Assembly (NCBI GenBank): GCA_043736395.1
Contig: JAYTCQ010000150.1
Location: 1-43,249, forward strand
Reading direction: 5' to 3'
DNA length: 43,249 nt
DNA from: JAFDVL01 sp043736395
GTDB lineage: Bacteria; Acidobacteriota; Blastocatellia; RBC074
Part shown: piece by piece, positions 26,297-36,133 of the stretch
How positions within the stretch are numbered: position 1 is the stretch's first letter
How the letters are laid out: the number at the start of each line of letters is the position of its first letter
The notes under the pieces: model-generated
What the model was told of the DNA's origin: nothing
The model's input: the letters and a program-made list of their open reading frames with translations, nothing else
Database searches by the model: none
Made by a program: the position numbers and the translations under genes

Positions 26297-27221
26297 CTTG
26301 TCGGAAACTGCTTGAGGCCCTTTACCCGCAATCACGAGCGTAAATGGACGGCGACAAGGGTAGCGTTGCCTTTTGCGAAGCCGTTTACTGTAAGTCATAC
26401 AATTTTGTATGAGGCTCGCATCCCCTTTATTTATAGGCTTCTGAGGTAATGTCTGCACGGCGACTGGTGAAGCGGCAACCTACTTTTGGAACGTCATCAC
26501 CGACTTGGGTAACCTAAAAGTAGGCAAAAAAGCCTGAAAAGACCTACCCGATTATGGTTTTACGCTAAACCTACATTTTTGTCGGGCTTAGCGTAAACCA
26601 TTTCGCAAATGGCAAGGCAACGCCTAATATGAAAAAGCGTGACAAATCGCTGAGAGGGATTTCATTTCCTAATCCTTCATTGTTGATAGGAAAACTTTGA
26701 TGATCGCTGAGACTCTAAGAAATGGGGCTAGAGAGGTAAGGATCAATTAGGATTGAGCTCCCAATATTTACTACAAACTGACAAGCGACGTTCACGCTTG
26801 TCTAAAAAAACCCAGTGCTTGATTAGCTTTATCGGCTGACGGAGAATTATAAACGAAACCCACTTGCTACCTCAATTAAATTCGTAGCGATGAGAGAATC
26901 TGAAAGTTGCCTCACAATCGAATACCTCAGATTGTGTGTGTGTTCAGAACCTATCGTCCCATCACGAAACTTTGTGATTGCCACAACAATAAATTAAATT
27001 TGGGTGAGAATAATCGGGTCGTTATTTAAACGAAGTGTTGGCGAGCTTTCCTGTTCAGCGGATTGTGCTTGGGTACTCGCGATTTTAGAATCCGATAGCA
27101 GATTTTATCTTGTTTTAGAATGCGATAAATATTGAACCGAGTCCCAAGGGTCAAAATGGTAACCGTTAAAGAAATATTTGAGATGGTCACGATGAGCGGA
27201 CATAGCATTGATTTTTGAGTT
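26297..27221. other. Intergenic region after the EAD1 operon
   Basis: About 925 bp with no supportable gene. The left third carries a cluster of inverted repeats (listed separately). The right two-thirds show short frames only, none with a ribosome site or recognisable product. Confidence 0.4.
26396..26601. repeat. Cluster of inverted repeats downstream of the EAD1 operon
   Basis: Three hairpin-forming units lie within about 200 bp. CATACAA/TTGTATG (26396-26411) has a 2-nt centre. CCTACTTTT (26479-26487) pairs with AAAAGTAGG (26516-26524). ATGGTTTTACGCTAA (26554-26568) pairs, with one bulged base, with TTAGCGTAAACCAT (26588-26601). This density is typical of repeated extragenic palindromic sequences. 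One of them may terminate the operon. Confidence 0.6.
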
Positions 27222-27917
27222 TCACAAGTCTAGTGTAAATGAAGAGTCTGAAGTTAAAATATGCCAAAACTTGAACTGGGATTCGGAAATGATCTTATTA
27301 ATTGCTTGTTTAATTGAAATTTTATCAAGTTGTATTGATTGACGCAAATATCCCTCTTTAAGAGTTTCTGACCTCAACGGCTCTAATATAAATGCACGGT
27401 AGTTATATCTCTCCCTTGCTTTCTTCGTAGAATTTAGTAGCTCCTCGGTAATTTGTATTTTCGATAGACCCACTTCTAGTGTACTTGGTAGAATCATCTC
27501 TTCAATAAGCTTACTAAAAGTTTGCCTCCTAAATAATTTAGGATAAATATTAATTACATTATCGATATTTACCCACTCATAGTTTTTAGACTGTCTTATT
27601 AATTCATTTAAAACACTTACTAAGTGTATATTTGTTCTATGGATTGAAATTGGGTCTAAAATCTTAGGGTCAGTATTTACATAGATATTTGGATTTTTTG
27701 ATTGATTTATGGTTATCACCCCTATTGGAATATTATTCTCCTCTGCGAGAATTTTGATTGCTCGAATAAAGCTTACCTTCTCTACGTTATACGAGGCTAT
27801 TTTCTTTGATAATAATCGCTCATTCACTGGAGCACTAAAACATGTTAGCTCCATAAAACTGAAAAAAATAACCAATATTGGAATAGTAGAAATGATGTTT
27901 CGCTGTTTAATATTCAT
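27222..27917 (-). CDS. Exported protein of unknown function, STN-like; candidate partner of the RHS protein
   Basis: About 231 residues from the ATG at 27917, where AGAAGG lies about 10 nt upstream; an in-frame start at 27974 adds a charged leader. A signal peptide (IISTIPILVIFFSFMELTCFS) comes first. The segment VSFIRAIKILAEENNIPIGV, followed by LVSVLNELIRQSKNYEWVNI and then VINIYP, resembles the small beta-alpha-beta STN/secretin-N fold, though weakly. The rest is unrecognised. The gene is strongly AT-rich (low 30s percent GC by eye) compared with most neighbours. It follows the subtilase-RHS gene on the same strand by 218 bp, with a hairpin between. That position and base composition suit an immunity protein for the RHS tail, but similar STN-like proteins occur alone, so the role is uncertain. 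Confidence 0.65.
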   Translation of the reverse strand: MNIKQRNIISTIPILVIFFSFMELTCFSAPVNERLLSKKIASYNVEKVSFIRAIKILAEENNIPIGVITINQSKNPNIYVNTDPKILDPISIHRTNIHLVSVLNELIRQSKNYEWVNIDNVINIYPKLFRRQTFSKLIEEMILPSTLEVGLSKIQITEELLNSTKKARERYNYRAFILEPLRSETLKEGYLRQSIQLDKISIKQAINKIISESQFKFWHILTSDSSFTLDL

Positions 27918-28006
27918 TAAAATTAACCTTCTTTCTATTTTCGCTTTACTATTAACAATACTGATTATAAGCACCTAAACATAAGTTCTGAGGTGTACTG
28001 AACATT

Positions 28007-28048
28007 GGTAAGCCTGATTCCATTGTAATACGATGAATCAGGCTTACC
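28007..28048. terminator. 14-bp perfect stem-loop after the subtilase-RHS gene
   Basis: GGTAAGCCTGATTC (28007-28020) and GAATCAGGCTTACC (28035-28048) pair perfectly around a 14-nt loop. It lies 88 bp beyond the stop of the RHS gene and 90 bp before the next start. No T-run is present on either side, so it may act as an mRNA-stabilising hairpin or attenuator rather than a simple terminator. Confidence 0.5.
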
Positions 28049-28135
28049 GCAGAATTTATATCAGGGTGCTTAATTAGCCACATGTTGATTGAGTGTAGCC
28101 TTTTCCCTAATGCATGATATGCATGCTAAAGATGT

Positions 28136-31100
28136 TTAGCGAGTAATTGTAAAACTTTCGCTTGAATTATCCGGAGTAATTTGAATTCCACATTGCCATT
28201 TCACATCAGTCACCTTACCGTTATTTTCAGTAGCGGTGAGTCTCATGCCTAACCTAGCCTTAATTGTGACACTTCCAATTAGAGTTCTATCGTAAAATTT
28301 AAAAGTAGTCGTTGCTTCAACAATTACATCCACATTTAGTCCGTATTTTTCAATAAGTCCTTGAAGGTCTGACTGCCCAAAGTAGATACCTTGAGCATCA
28401 CCAAATTCCCCATCTTTATTAAATAATACTCTCTTCCCATTACTTGTAATATCAAAAGGGCTTTTTAAGTCAGCTGGTGTTATGCTGTCAGTTATACTTT
28501 TTTCTATTGAATATGCAGTGTTTCCAGATAAGGGTTTCCCATTTTTCATTACCGAGAATATCCCATCTTTTTTACAGCCATATTGATCCTTTTTACTATC
28601 TGCTATGCGCTGACCAGATCCGTATACCCAACTCACATCATATTCATCTTCCTTTGTCTTTTTCTTTTGAGTTAAAGCATTTTGTATCTCCCTAGTGATC
28701 TGCATGTCACAATAGATTCGACCTTGTGTTGGGAGCAAACCATCCAGAGACCAAAAACCATCTGCCCCGCTGCTATAAATATTACATGAGCTACCAAGAC
28801 TGCTGAGGAAAAATCTGAGGTCAACTACGATGTCTTCGCCGTTCGGATCAGTTGCATTGGCAGGATTACCCTGTACATAAGAATACCGATTGAAGCTCAT
28901 GGGACTCTGTTTATTGGCGGCAGCTAATCCCTTCGGATCAGGGGACATAAATCTCCCCCATTCACTGCCATACATCCTCGCCTGTGCGTAATCCAATCCT
29001 GACCCCGCATCTCGTTCATAGCCTGTGAATTTCCTGCTGTTACGATTGGCTTGACTGCCGAGCGACCATTCATAAAGCAATTTCCCGTATGGATCAAATT
29101 CCGCACGATACGTCAGATTTCCTGATGTATCAGTCATCTTTCTACCGCTTCCCAAATGATCGGGATGCAGCCAATAGAATTGCCCATCAGCGTTTCTCTG
29201 GGCAACGACTCCGCCACCATTCATGACGTAGGCGCGCTTCACTCCCGCACTCGCCACTTCCATCACCGCGCTGCCGATGACGGAGGAGTAGACGTAGTAC
29301 GTGCTCGCCCCGCCTTCCGTCTTCTTGACTCTTTTACCATTGCCATCGTAACCGTAACTGCCAAGCGTGCCAGTATTTACACTCTTCAACCGATTCGCGC
29401 CATCCCATTGATAAGTGGTACTGCCCGCAGCTGTCATATTGCCAGATAAATCATAGGTAAAATTCGTCGTCACCCCAGCCTTTGTATTACTGGTTGGACG
29501 ATTGTTGACAGGGGTGTAATTCGATCCGGGGATTTTCGCAAACGTAAAGGTTCCCTGCGATGGCCCGTACCACATTTCTTCCGCGCGGGTCAGATTCCCC
29601 CAGTCGTCATACCAATAGTTATACTGTCGATTATAATTTACACCTGAAAAACCTGATGCTACTTGTGTTAGTTGATTGCGGAAATTGTATCTAAAACCTG
29701 TCCCGTAATATTCATCCACGTAGTTACTCACCTGACTCAGCAAACCATTTTCCTCATAGGAATAAAGATAATCCACCAGCTTGTTGGTTCCGTCTGGTCG
29801 AGCCAATGTCTGCCGGTTGAGTCTACCTAATGAGTAGTCATATTCCATCGTCATCTTCCGGTTATTACCATAATTCAAGGTCTTCGCCGCTCCAAATGAA
29901 GTATACGCCAAATCGCTTACGACATTTGCATTAGCATTCGGGTCTGTCCCGATCAGGTTGGTTCCGATCCCTTGCAACGCTCCGCTGGCCTTGTAAGCGT
30001 AATTGACATTTGTATTGAAACTCGGTGCCACATAATTTGCCTGCTTCAATTGTCCACCTAAACCATAGGTATAGTTGTAAGTATAATTATTACCGGTCAA
30101 TCCCGTAAAGGTACGCGTCTCTGACTGCAATTGGCGATAGCTGTTATAGACGTAACTCATACTGCCTTCGCCATCCGTCATCGCGGTGCGGGCACTGTAA
30201 TTGTCGTAAGTATACGTGGACGCTGGCGTCGGATCAGAATAAGTAACTCCAGTCACGAGATTACGATTGTTATACGCGACAGTGGTCGTGACGCCCCGCG
30301 CATTCGTGGTGGTCGCGACCTGATCATTGGCGGTGTACGTGTATGTGACCGTCCCCGCTTCGGGTGTCGTTTCGCTGGCAAGGCGCCCCCAGATGTCATA
30401 GGTGAAACTTCGTACCTGTGGGTTGTTTCCCGTATAGTAAGGCGTGCCAGTATGGTTGATCGTGACGAGGCGGTCCAAATTGTCATAGATATATTCGACC
30501 TGCGCACGCAGGTCATAATGGTCAATATAAGTATTCCCGAAATCGTCCGTTAAAATGTAAGGTTCAAATTCTCTGGCGTATTTCAACCTGCCGAGGAAAT
30601 CTGTCTCCGACACTTTCTGATTATCTTTTTCATCATACGTCGTGTTGACGAGACCTCCGGCGCAGCCGCAGACGCTGTAATCGGAAAAGATGTAGGTGTT
30701 ATCCGGTTTCTGGACAGAAGTGGTGCGATTCATTCCATCAAAGCTGGCTTTGGTAAATTTCCAATCGCCTTGTCCTGTTTCAGCCGGATCAGGATTGAAG
30801 CTGCTGTCGACCATCAGAATCTGCGATTGCTCGACACCTCTCCCGAGTTCGTCGTATTTAAATTTCTGTCCGCTGTATTTGCCACTGACCGCATTCGGAT
30901 GATCGCTGCCCTTGCGCAGTACCCTTCCCGCGCCATCAAAGTCCTGAAAACTGGCGACGATTTGATCTTGTCCGTTCACGACATCGTGTTTGGTGTTCGT
31001 CGTCTGGCGCAATAAATTATCCCAGTAACTCACGCTTGCCCACGACCCGTTCGGCTTCGTCGTCTGGACGGGGCGATCGGCACTATCGTAGGTCATCGTC

Positions 31101-34100
31101 GTGATCTGTTCTTCCGTACCGACACTCGGATTGATGACAAAACTCTTGGTCGGAAGTCCAGTGTAATATTCGTACTGCGCTCCCGCTTTCATATTCACAG
31201 GATCAGCGGTGGTTTTGACATAGGCTTGCAGGCTGCCAAGCGAGCTGGGTTTATTGGTGAAGTAATCCGTGTAATCAATCTGCTTGCGATTGCCAGCGGC
31301 GTCAGCGGCGTTTCTGACATTTCCGTTGGTGTCGTATCCCGTGCGTCCAATCACGCGCACGCTGGCATTATTCGTGGCGTATTGCTTGACTGTTGTCAGA
31401 TTGCCGCGTGTCGTGAAGCTGGCTCCATAATTTGTATCATCGTGCTGCACAGTTGCTCCGGCATTAGCAAAATAAGGATTCACGCCGCCGCCGGAATCAG
31501 AATAACTGGAAGTTTCGTCATACACATTTTCTGTTTTCGCAAGCAAGGTCGTTCCCGCCCCGGCGTAAGTCGCGGAAGTCAACGGAAGCCCTAAAATTCT
31601 CTGCACCGGATAACTGGTATAGGTCATCGTCGTACGACGATAAACAGCAGTTCCAGCCGCATCATAATCGTCTTTGTTTTGAACTAACCAGAGACCGTCT
31701 TGTTGGATGTAGGTCAATCCGACTTTGCGTGTATGCGCGGACTGATCAGTGATTTTGGATTCAATCGGGCGCAAGTTGGAGTTGTAAGAAATACCTGTGT
31801 CTTTAGTATAAGTATTGACAATAGTTTTCAGTGTCGCGTTGATGCTGCTACCAGTACTGGCATCGGTCGCCTGTCCAGTAATGACCGTCGTCTGGACTAA
31901 GCCGCTATTGGTGATGCTGTGCGAATTGGGATAGGTTCCCCTAGGCGATGCTGGTTCCGTCACACCGGCGGAGTTAGTGCCATAACCGTAATAGTATGTC
32001 ACCCCATCGGAGGACGAAGTCGCCCAGGTTGCTGTATTATTCAACCAGTTCTCGTTATTTTCATTGCGCTGTGTAAAATAAGGGCAGAAAACGCCATCAC
32101 CTGCACCGCCGTCACCCCACACAGTGCTGGCGGGATACGAAGCGCCACCCACCGAATACATCCCAATTCGCGTCCGCGCAATAATGCGCTCCGTCCCTTG
32201 TCCCGTGATCGTCGGCACCCATTTCTCAAACTTATGAATCTGCCCATAGCTGGTGTAATACATCCGCAAATTTGTTCCAGTAGGATAGGTTAATCGTGAA
32301 GGCAGGTACGCCGTAGCCGAACTCACATCCATACTTATTGTCGTTGGAGGAACCCAGGTCTGGGAAATCAAGTCACCCGTATCAGGATCATATACATAAT
32401 CGTAATAACCTGCTGTAGACGTGAAGCCATTGGTTAATGTCACCGCCGTATAATCAATCACCAGATATTTAAAAATCGTGCCATTGCGATCCTGCCGAAT
32501 TTCCTTCAGTTTGTTGCTGACATAATAAAAGTCTATCCGCCGTCCCAGCGTGTCGGTGACGTAGTCAATCACCGTATCGTTATTGCTCAACAGCTTGTAT
32601 GTCACCGTAATGAAATTGCCGTTGCGATCTTTGATTTCGGTTGGGAGCAATTGAAATTCTCCGGCGGCTGTCGCGGAAACATTGAACTTTATTTGGGAGC
32701 CGCTGGTGGTCTTCAAAATCTTCGTCGTCGCATCAAACTGCAAATAACTGGAATCATAGCTTTCGTATTTGAGCGTCGTCGCGTTGTAAGCTAAATCTCG
32801 CCGCGTGCCGTCCGGTTGCAAATACAAAAAGCTTTGTTTTCCCGTGACTGAATTGCTGTACGGGCCAACTTGTCCGCTGCTGTTAATGCCCTGGATCGCA
32901 CCGAAGCCAATTCTCCAACCCGGCGCGACGTTGCCGCGATCCGCGTTATAGACCATCGTATTCGTTGCCGGATTTTTGAACCAGACCTGCGAATTGTAGG
33001 TAAGTCCCAAAGACAAATTCATGCCAGCTCTGCCGCCCAGCGACAATGCAGGCGCAGTGAAATTCAGATTCTTGGAACCGAGATTGACGGACATGCCACC
33101 GATGACAGAAGTCCCCGCCGTTGGGTCAACCATCTGCATCGGCTTGCTGCCAGCCATTCCGATGTCGTTGCCGGATTTCGTCATTTCAGTGAAATAGCTG
33201 CTGAAATTGGCGCTGCTGGTGGGAACCGGATCGTGGTACCCCGCAGGTTGAAGAGAATTCGTCCTGACGCGACCTTCCGGTTCCTGCGGTTTTTCATTCC
33301 GTGTATGATCCAGATCGTGATGGGCTGTGTTTGGCATGTCCGCGTCGTGGTACGGATGTTTGGCTTCTTTTTCTTTTTCTTCGTCTTTCAATTTCTGGCG
33401 TCGCGCTTCCAGCTGGCGATTCACCTTTTTGGGTTCTTTGGTTTTGTCATCCTTTACCTTGTCATCTGGCTTCGGGTTTTGAAATTCCGCGACGGCGGCT
33501 TTGGCGTCGACGGCTCCGCTTTCAACTTTCAACTTTTCACTTCGCTTCGCGCTTTTCATCAGCGTGGATTTGATCGTTCCCGCCGAAACCCACGGACGTT
33601 CGGCTTTGAGTAAGCTGGCAATTCCAGCGACTCGCGCCGCCGCCATGGAGGTTCCGCGCAATTCATTCGCGCCTTCGCCGAGTGCCGCGACGTGCACACC
33701 TTTGCCGTAATTTGAATAATCCGCCAGTTCATTCTTTTTCGTGCTGGCGGCGACGGTGATCAAATTACTGGCTTTGGAGGCGGCAGGATATTGCGGCGTT
33801 TGTTCGAGGTCTAAGCCGTCGTTGCCCGCGGCGGCGACAAGCACGACACCCGCCATTTCCGCACGCTTGATGGCTTCTTCTACCAGCTTGGACGGTTCAC
33901 TGGTGCCGAAGCTGTGCAGGATGACTCCGGCGTGATTATTGGTCGCGTAGTCAATGGCAGCGGCGATTTTACTGACTGTGCCAATGCCGTCCGAATCCAG
34001 AGCCTTGAGCGGCATCAAGGAAACTTTCGGATTGACCTCGGTGATGATCCGCGCCATTTCCGTCCCGTGGCCGTTGTCGTCGGCGAAGTTCTCAGAGTCA

Positions 34101-34633
34101 TTCAGGAAGTTCCAGCCCGATTTATATTTGCCACTCAGTCCAGTATCAATGATCGCGACGACTGCCGCTTTCGGGGTCAGGTTCTTCGCCGCTAACGGAT
34201 TGTGCAAACTTCGCGACAGCGTCTGCCGACCACCGATCCCCGGCATCCGACCGCTGACAACATAATCTGGCTCCACCCATTCCACAATTCTGTCCATCCG
34301 CTTCAGCTCTGCCAACGCAGTACTCACATTTTCTTTCAGCTTGAGCGTCAGCACGCTTTCCCCGACGCGGCGGGGTTGCAGCTCTGGTTCACCATAATTC
34401 TCGACAATCTGACTACGTTCTTCCAAACTCGCATCATCACGAAATTTGAGGAGCAACCGATGCTCGGCATGCGGCGCAATCGGAGTCAGTGCATTGAAGA
34501 TTGGTTTGGTCGGAAACGGTAACTGGTAGGTTTTTTCCGCCCTGCTCCCAAATGCTAGTAAAGGCGAAATGACCAAATTGAGAATAACGAAAAACACAAT
34601 GAACTGATGCAGTGGACGCACGGTAATTGACAT
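28136..34633 (-). CDS. Subtilase-RHS fusion, polymorphic-toxin-like surface/secreted protein
   Basis: 2165 residues. A hydrophobic N-terminus (about 10-28) serves as signal or anchor. A prodomain-like part precedes an S8 subtilase with Asp163 (AIIDTG), His189 (NGHGTEM), Asn271 (AAGND) and Ser329 (GTSMAAA). A highly charged Lys/Glu linker (about 370-440) leads to RHS/YD repeats from about residue 540 to 1900 (TYDNYSARTAMTDG, YDYSLGRLNRQ). The RHS core end ARMYGSEWGRFMSPDP is followed by NRYSYVQGNPANATDPNG at about 1929. RHS proteins form a shell around a C-terminal toxin that is cut off after the core. The 233-residue tail here is unrecognised, Cys-containing and encoded by visibly AT-richer DNA. 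A fused subtilase could do the self-cleavage or release. GGAGA precedes the ATG. Confidence 0.9.
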   Translation of the reverse strand: MSITVRPLHQFIVFFVILNLVISPLLAFGSRAEKTYQLPFPTKPIFNALTPIAPHAEHRLLLKFRDDASLEERSQIVENYGEPELQPRRVGESVLTLKLKENVSTALAELKRMDRIVEWVEPDYVVSGRMPGIGGRQTLSRSLHNPLAAKNLTPKAAVVAIIDTGLSGKYKSGWNFLNDSENFADDNGHGTEMARIITEVNPKVSLMPLKALDSDGIGTVSKIAAAIDYATNNHAGVILHSFGTSEPSKLVEEAIKRAEMAGVVLVAAAGNDGLDLEQTPQYPAASKASNLITVAASTKKNELADYSNYGKGVHVAALGEGANELRGTSMAAARVAGIASLLKAERPWVSAGTIKSTLMKSAKRSEKLKVESGAVDAKAAVAEFQNPKPDDKVKDDKTKEPKKVNRQLEARRQKLKDEEKEKEAKHPYHDADMPNTAHHDLDHTRNEKPQEPEGRVRTNSLQPAGYHDPVPTSSANFSSYFTEMTKSGNDIGMAGSKPMQMVDPTAGTSVIGGMSVNLGSKNLNFTAPALSLGGRAGMNLSLGLTYNSQVWFKNPATNTMVYNADRGNVAPGWRIGFGAIQGINSSGQVGPYSNSVTGKQSFLYLQPDGTRRDLAYNATTLKYESYDSSYLQFDATTKILKTTSGSQIKFNVSATAAGEFQLLPTEIKDRNGNFITVTYKLLSNNDTVIDYVTDTLGRRIDFYYVSNKLKEIRQDRNGTIFKYLVIDYTAVTLTNGFTSTAGYYDYVYDPDTGDLISQTWVPPTTISMDVSSATAYLPSRLTYPTGTNLRMYYTSYGQIHKFEKWVPTITGQGTERIIARTRIGMYSVGGASYPASTVWGDGGAGDGVFCPYFTQRNENNENWLNNTATWATSSSDGVTYYYGYGTNSAGVTEPASPRGTYPNSHSITNSGLVQTTVITGQATDASTGSSINATLKTIVNTYTKDTGISYNSNLRPIESKITDQSAHTRKVGLTYIQQDGLWLVQNKDDYDAAGTAVYRRTTMTYTSYPVQRILGLPLTSATYAGAGTTLLAKTENVYDETSSYSDSGGGVNPYFANAGATVQHDDTNYGASFTTRGNLTTVKQYATNNASVRVIGRTGYDTNGNVRNAADAAGNRKQIDYTDYFTNKPSSLGSLQAYVKTTADPVNMKAGAQYEYYTGLPTKSFVINPSVGTEEQITTMTYDSADRPVQTTKPNGSWASVSYWDNLLRQTTNTKHDVVNGQDQIVASFQDFDGAGRVLRKGSDHPNAVSGKYSGQKFKYDELGRGVEQSQILMVDSSFNPDPAETGQGDWKFTKASFDGMNRTTSVQKPDNTYIFSDYSVCGCAGGLVNTTYDEKDNQKVSETDFLGRLKYAREFEPYILTDDFGNTYIDHYDLRAQVEYIYDNLDRLVTINHTGTPYYTGNNPQVRSFTYDIWGRLASETTPEAGTVTYTYTANDQVATTTNARGVTTTVAYNNRNLVTGVTYSDPTPASTYTYDNYSARTAMTDGEGSMSYVYNSYRQLQSETRTFTGLTGNNYTYNYTYGLGGQLKQANYVAPSFNTNVNYAYKASGALQGIGTNLIGTDPNANANVVSDLAYTSFGAAKTLNYGNNRKMTMEYDYSLGRLNRQTLARPDGTNKLVDYLYSYEENGLLSQVSNYVDEYYGTGFRYNFRNQLTQVASGFSGVNYNRQYNYWYDDWGNLTRAEEMWYGPSQGTFTFAKIPGSNYTPVNNRPTSNTKAGVTTNFTYDLSGNMTAAGSTTYQWDGANRLKSVNTGTLGSYGYDGNGKRVKKTEGGASTYYVYSSVIGSAVMEVASAGVKRAYVMNGGGVVAQRNADGQFYWLHPDHLGSGRKMTDTSGNLTYRAEFDPYGKLLYEWSLGSQANRNSRKFTGYERDAGSGLDYAQARMYGSEWGRFMSPDPKGLAAANKQSPMSFNRYSYVQGNPANATDPNGEDIVVDLRFFLSSLGSSCNIYSSGADGFWSLDGLLPTQGRIYCDMQITREIQNALTQKKKTKEDEYDVSWVYGSGQRIADSKKDQYGCKKDGIFSVMKNGKPLSGNTAYSIEKSITDSITPADLKSPFDITSNGKRVLFNKDGEFGDAQGIYFGQSDLQGLIEKYGLNVDVIVEATTTFKFYDRTLIGSVTIKARLGMRLTATENNGKVTDVKWQCGIQITPDNSSESFTITR

Positions 34634-35292
34634 GGCGAGAAGTCTCCGAGTTATACGTCAGGCAATGGCGGAATTGCGTTCCCATTTCCCTGAACGCGGC
34701 TGTTTGAAGAGTCTTCAGTTATTCCTGAAAACAAAGGCTAAGATACGGCTGTCTTGAATAAAGCTGATGAGGACTGAGAACGCAGTCCGAAAAAAGAAGT
34801 CAGGTCTCGTGTTTACTATCGGTCAATTCGTATTTTGTATGGACGCAGCGCAGAATACTATAACTGCTTTTTCTCTGTCATGTTAAATTTTAACAATTCA
34901 AGTTTTAGCAGTATTTACTGTGGTCAATTGAGAGGGGGAAGTCGCGTCTGCTAATGTACTTTATGTTCTCCCACTTCCCTCCCCTGCCCGTCTCTTTTTC
35001 GCCATATTCCCCAATAAAAATGGCTTTTTTCAAAGAAATATTCCTGTTTAGAAAGGAGCGTAAATTGCATTTTCTCGCTCGAAAAATATTTTTATTAAAA
35101 ATTTCTAATCGTTTTCAGCTGCTGTATTTTTGCGGATGAGTTTGGGGAGAACATTATTTTGGCTCGCTTAATCAAGTGATGAAAACAACTTTCCTTCGCT
35201 CGAAACGATGACCGGAATTCTTCCCGATTCGTGATGCGTTGACTGGACGAGGTGTCGCTGTCCGCAAGGTTTCTTCACCCTCGAAAAAGCAT
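34634..35292. other. Intergenic region upstream of the RHS gene
   Basis: About 660 bp with no supportable gene; the longest frame (near 34954-35139) is Phe/Lys-rich and lacks a ribosome site. The RHS gene promoter must lie at its left end. A partial inverted repeat, GGGAAGT against ACTTCCC near 34938-34980, is the only structure seen. Confidence 0.4.
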
Positions 35293-35769
35293 TTACGAAA
35301 GCAGATTAATTTTTACGGTTGGGGCATTGTTCGCCGCCACATTCACGGCTCGCTTATCAAACGTCAGAAATTCAGCCGCACCGCTCTGCGCTAATTCCTC
35401 CGTCAGGGCGAGATAGAAAGAGTCGGCGGAATGCAGACAGCTATACCCTTTTCGGATTTCCTCACTGCGTAAGATAAAACCAATCTCCCCTTGTAGTGAC
35501 GGGCGAATCCCTTGCAGATAAGAATTGAAAATGTTCACTGCTTGTTCGTGTTCCGCGTCAGTCAGTAAACCGTCCTGATGTTTTTTGCAGAGAATAAAAA
35601 GTACTTCGGTGAGAATTGCCCCGGGCGCATAGAATGCCCAATTTTTGGCAGCGTAATCATCCAAGGCGTTTTCTGCCGCTTGTCCATTCGGTTCCTGCGA
35701 ACAGATCGCGACCAGAATATTGGCATCAATCACGACCGCCCCCAGGCTACTCGGTGTCGGTTGGCTCAT
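35293..35769 (-). CDS. PIN-domain toxin (VapC-like)
   Basis: 158 residues. The PIN metal-binding acidic residues are placed as in VapC: Asp15 in VVIDANILV, Glu in AILTEVLFIL, Asp in LHSADSFYLAL and Asp in FLTFDKRAV. PIN toxins are Mg-dependent RNases cutting tRNA or rRNA. The ATG overlaps the upstream antitoxin-like gene by 23 nt, the usual antitoxin-first layout. A short N-terminal extension (SQPTPSSLG) precedes the first strand. Confidence 0.85.
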   Translation of the reverse strand: MSQPTPSSLGAVVIDANILVAICSQEPNGQAAENALDDYAAKNWAFYAPGAILTEVLFILCKKHQDGLLTDAEHEQAVNIFNSYLQGIRPSLQGEIGFILRSEEIRKGYSCLHSADSFYLALTEELAQSGAAEFLTFDKRAVNVAANNAPTVKINLLS

Positions 35770-36061
35770 AGCCCCACATCTCCCCCGCTCTGGCTTGTCG
35801 GATCATTTTAAGTGTCTCTTCGGTTGAGCCGCGCACGGGCATATTTTTTAATCGTTCTCTGTTTTTGCGAATGATCGCGAGCATCTCTTCATTACGTGGT
35901 TGCGCTTCTTGGGGTGTCTCAGCGAGTGCCAACTCAGTCGCATTACCATTCAATCCGAGCAACTGTCGCAAGTACTCGTTAACCGATAAACCGCGTGCGG
36001 AGGCTTGCGTGATGACGGCTTGGGCAATCTCAGGTGTGACGAAGTCAAGTGGTGTGTTCAT
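35747..36061 (-). CDS. Antitoxin-like protein paired with the PIN toxin
   Basis: About 104 residues from the ATG at 36061, where AAGGGAGAGG lies upstream; an in-frame start at 36109 is less likely. The N-terminal half (FVTPEIAQAVITQASARGLSV then NEYLRQLLGL) looks like a ribbon-helix-helix type DNA-binding unit. The C-terminal part is charged and would wrap the toxin. It overlaps the PIN toxin start by 23 nt, implying coupled translation and autoregulation by the toxin-antitoxin complex. Confidence 0.75.
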   Translation of the reverse strand: MNTPLDFVTPEIAQAVITQASARGLSVNEYLRQLLGLNGNATELALAETPQEAQPRNEEMLAIIRKNRERLKNMPVRGSTEETLKMIRQARAGEMWGYEPTDTE

Positions 36062-36133
36062 AATTTTCACCTCTCCCTTAGAATACCGCGAGAACTGGAT
36101 GTGGGGCAATCAAAACTATCTTCAGGTTGGTTG

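Noticed and set aside
32870..33613. 247-codon plus-strand frame inside the RHS gene
   Set aside because: It is a shadow of the Lys/Glu-rich linker and RHS coding region; the composition and lack of a ribosome site argue against a gene.
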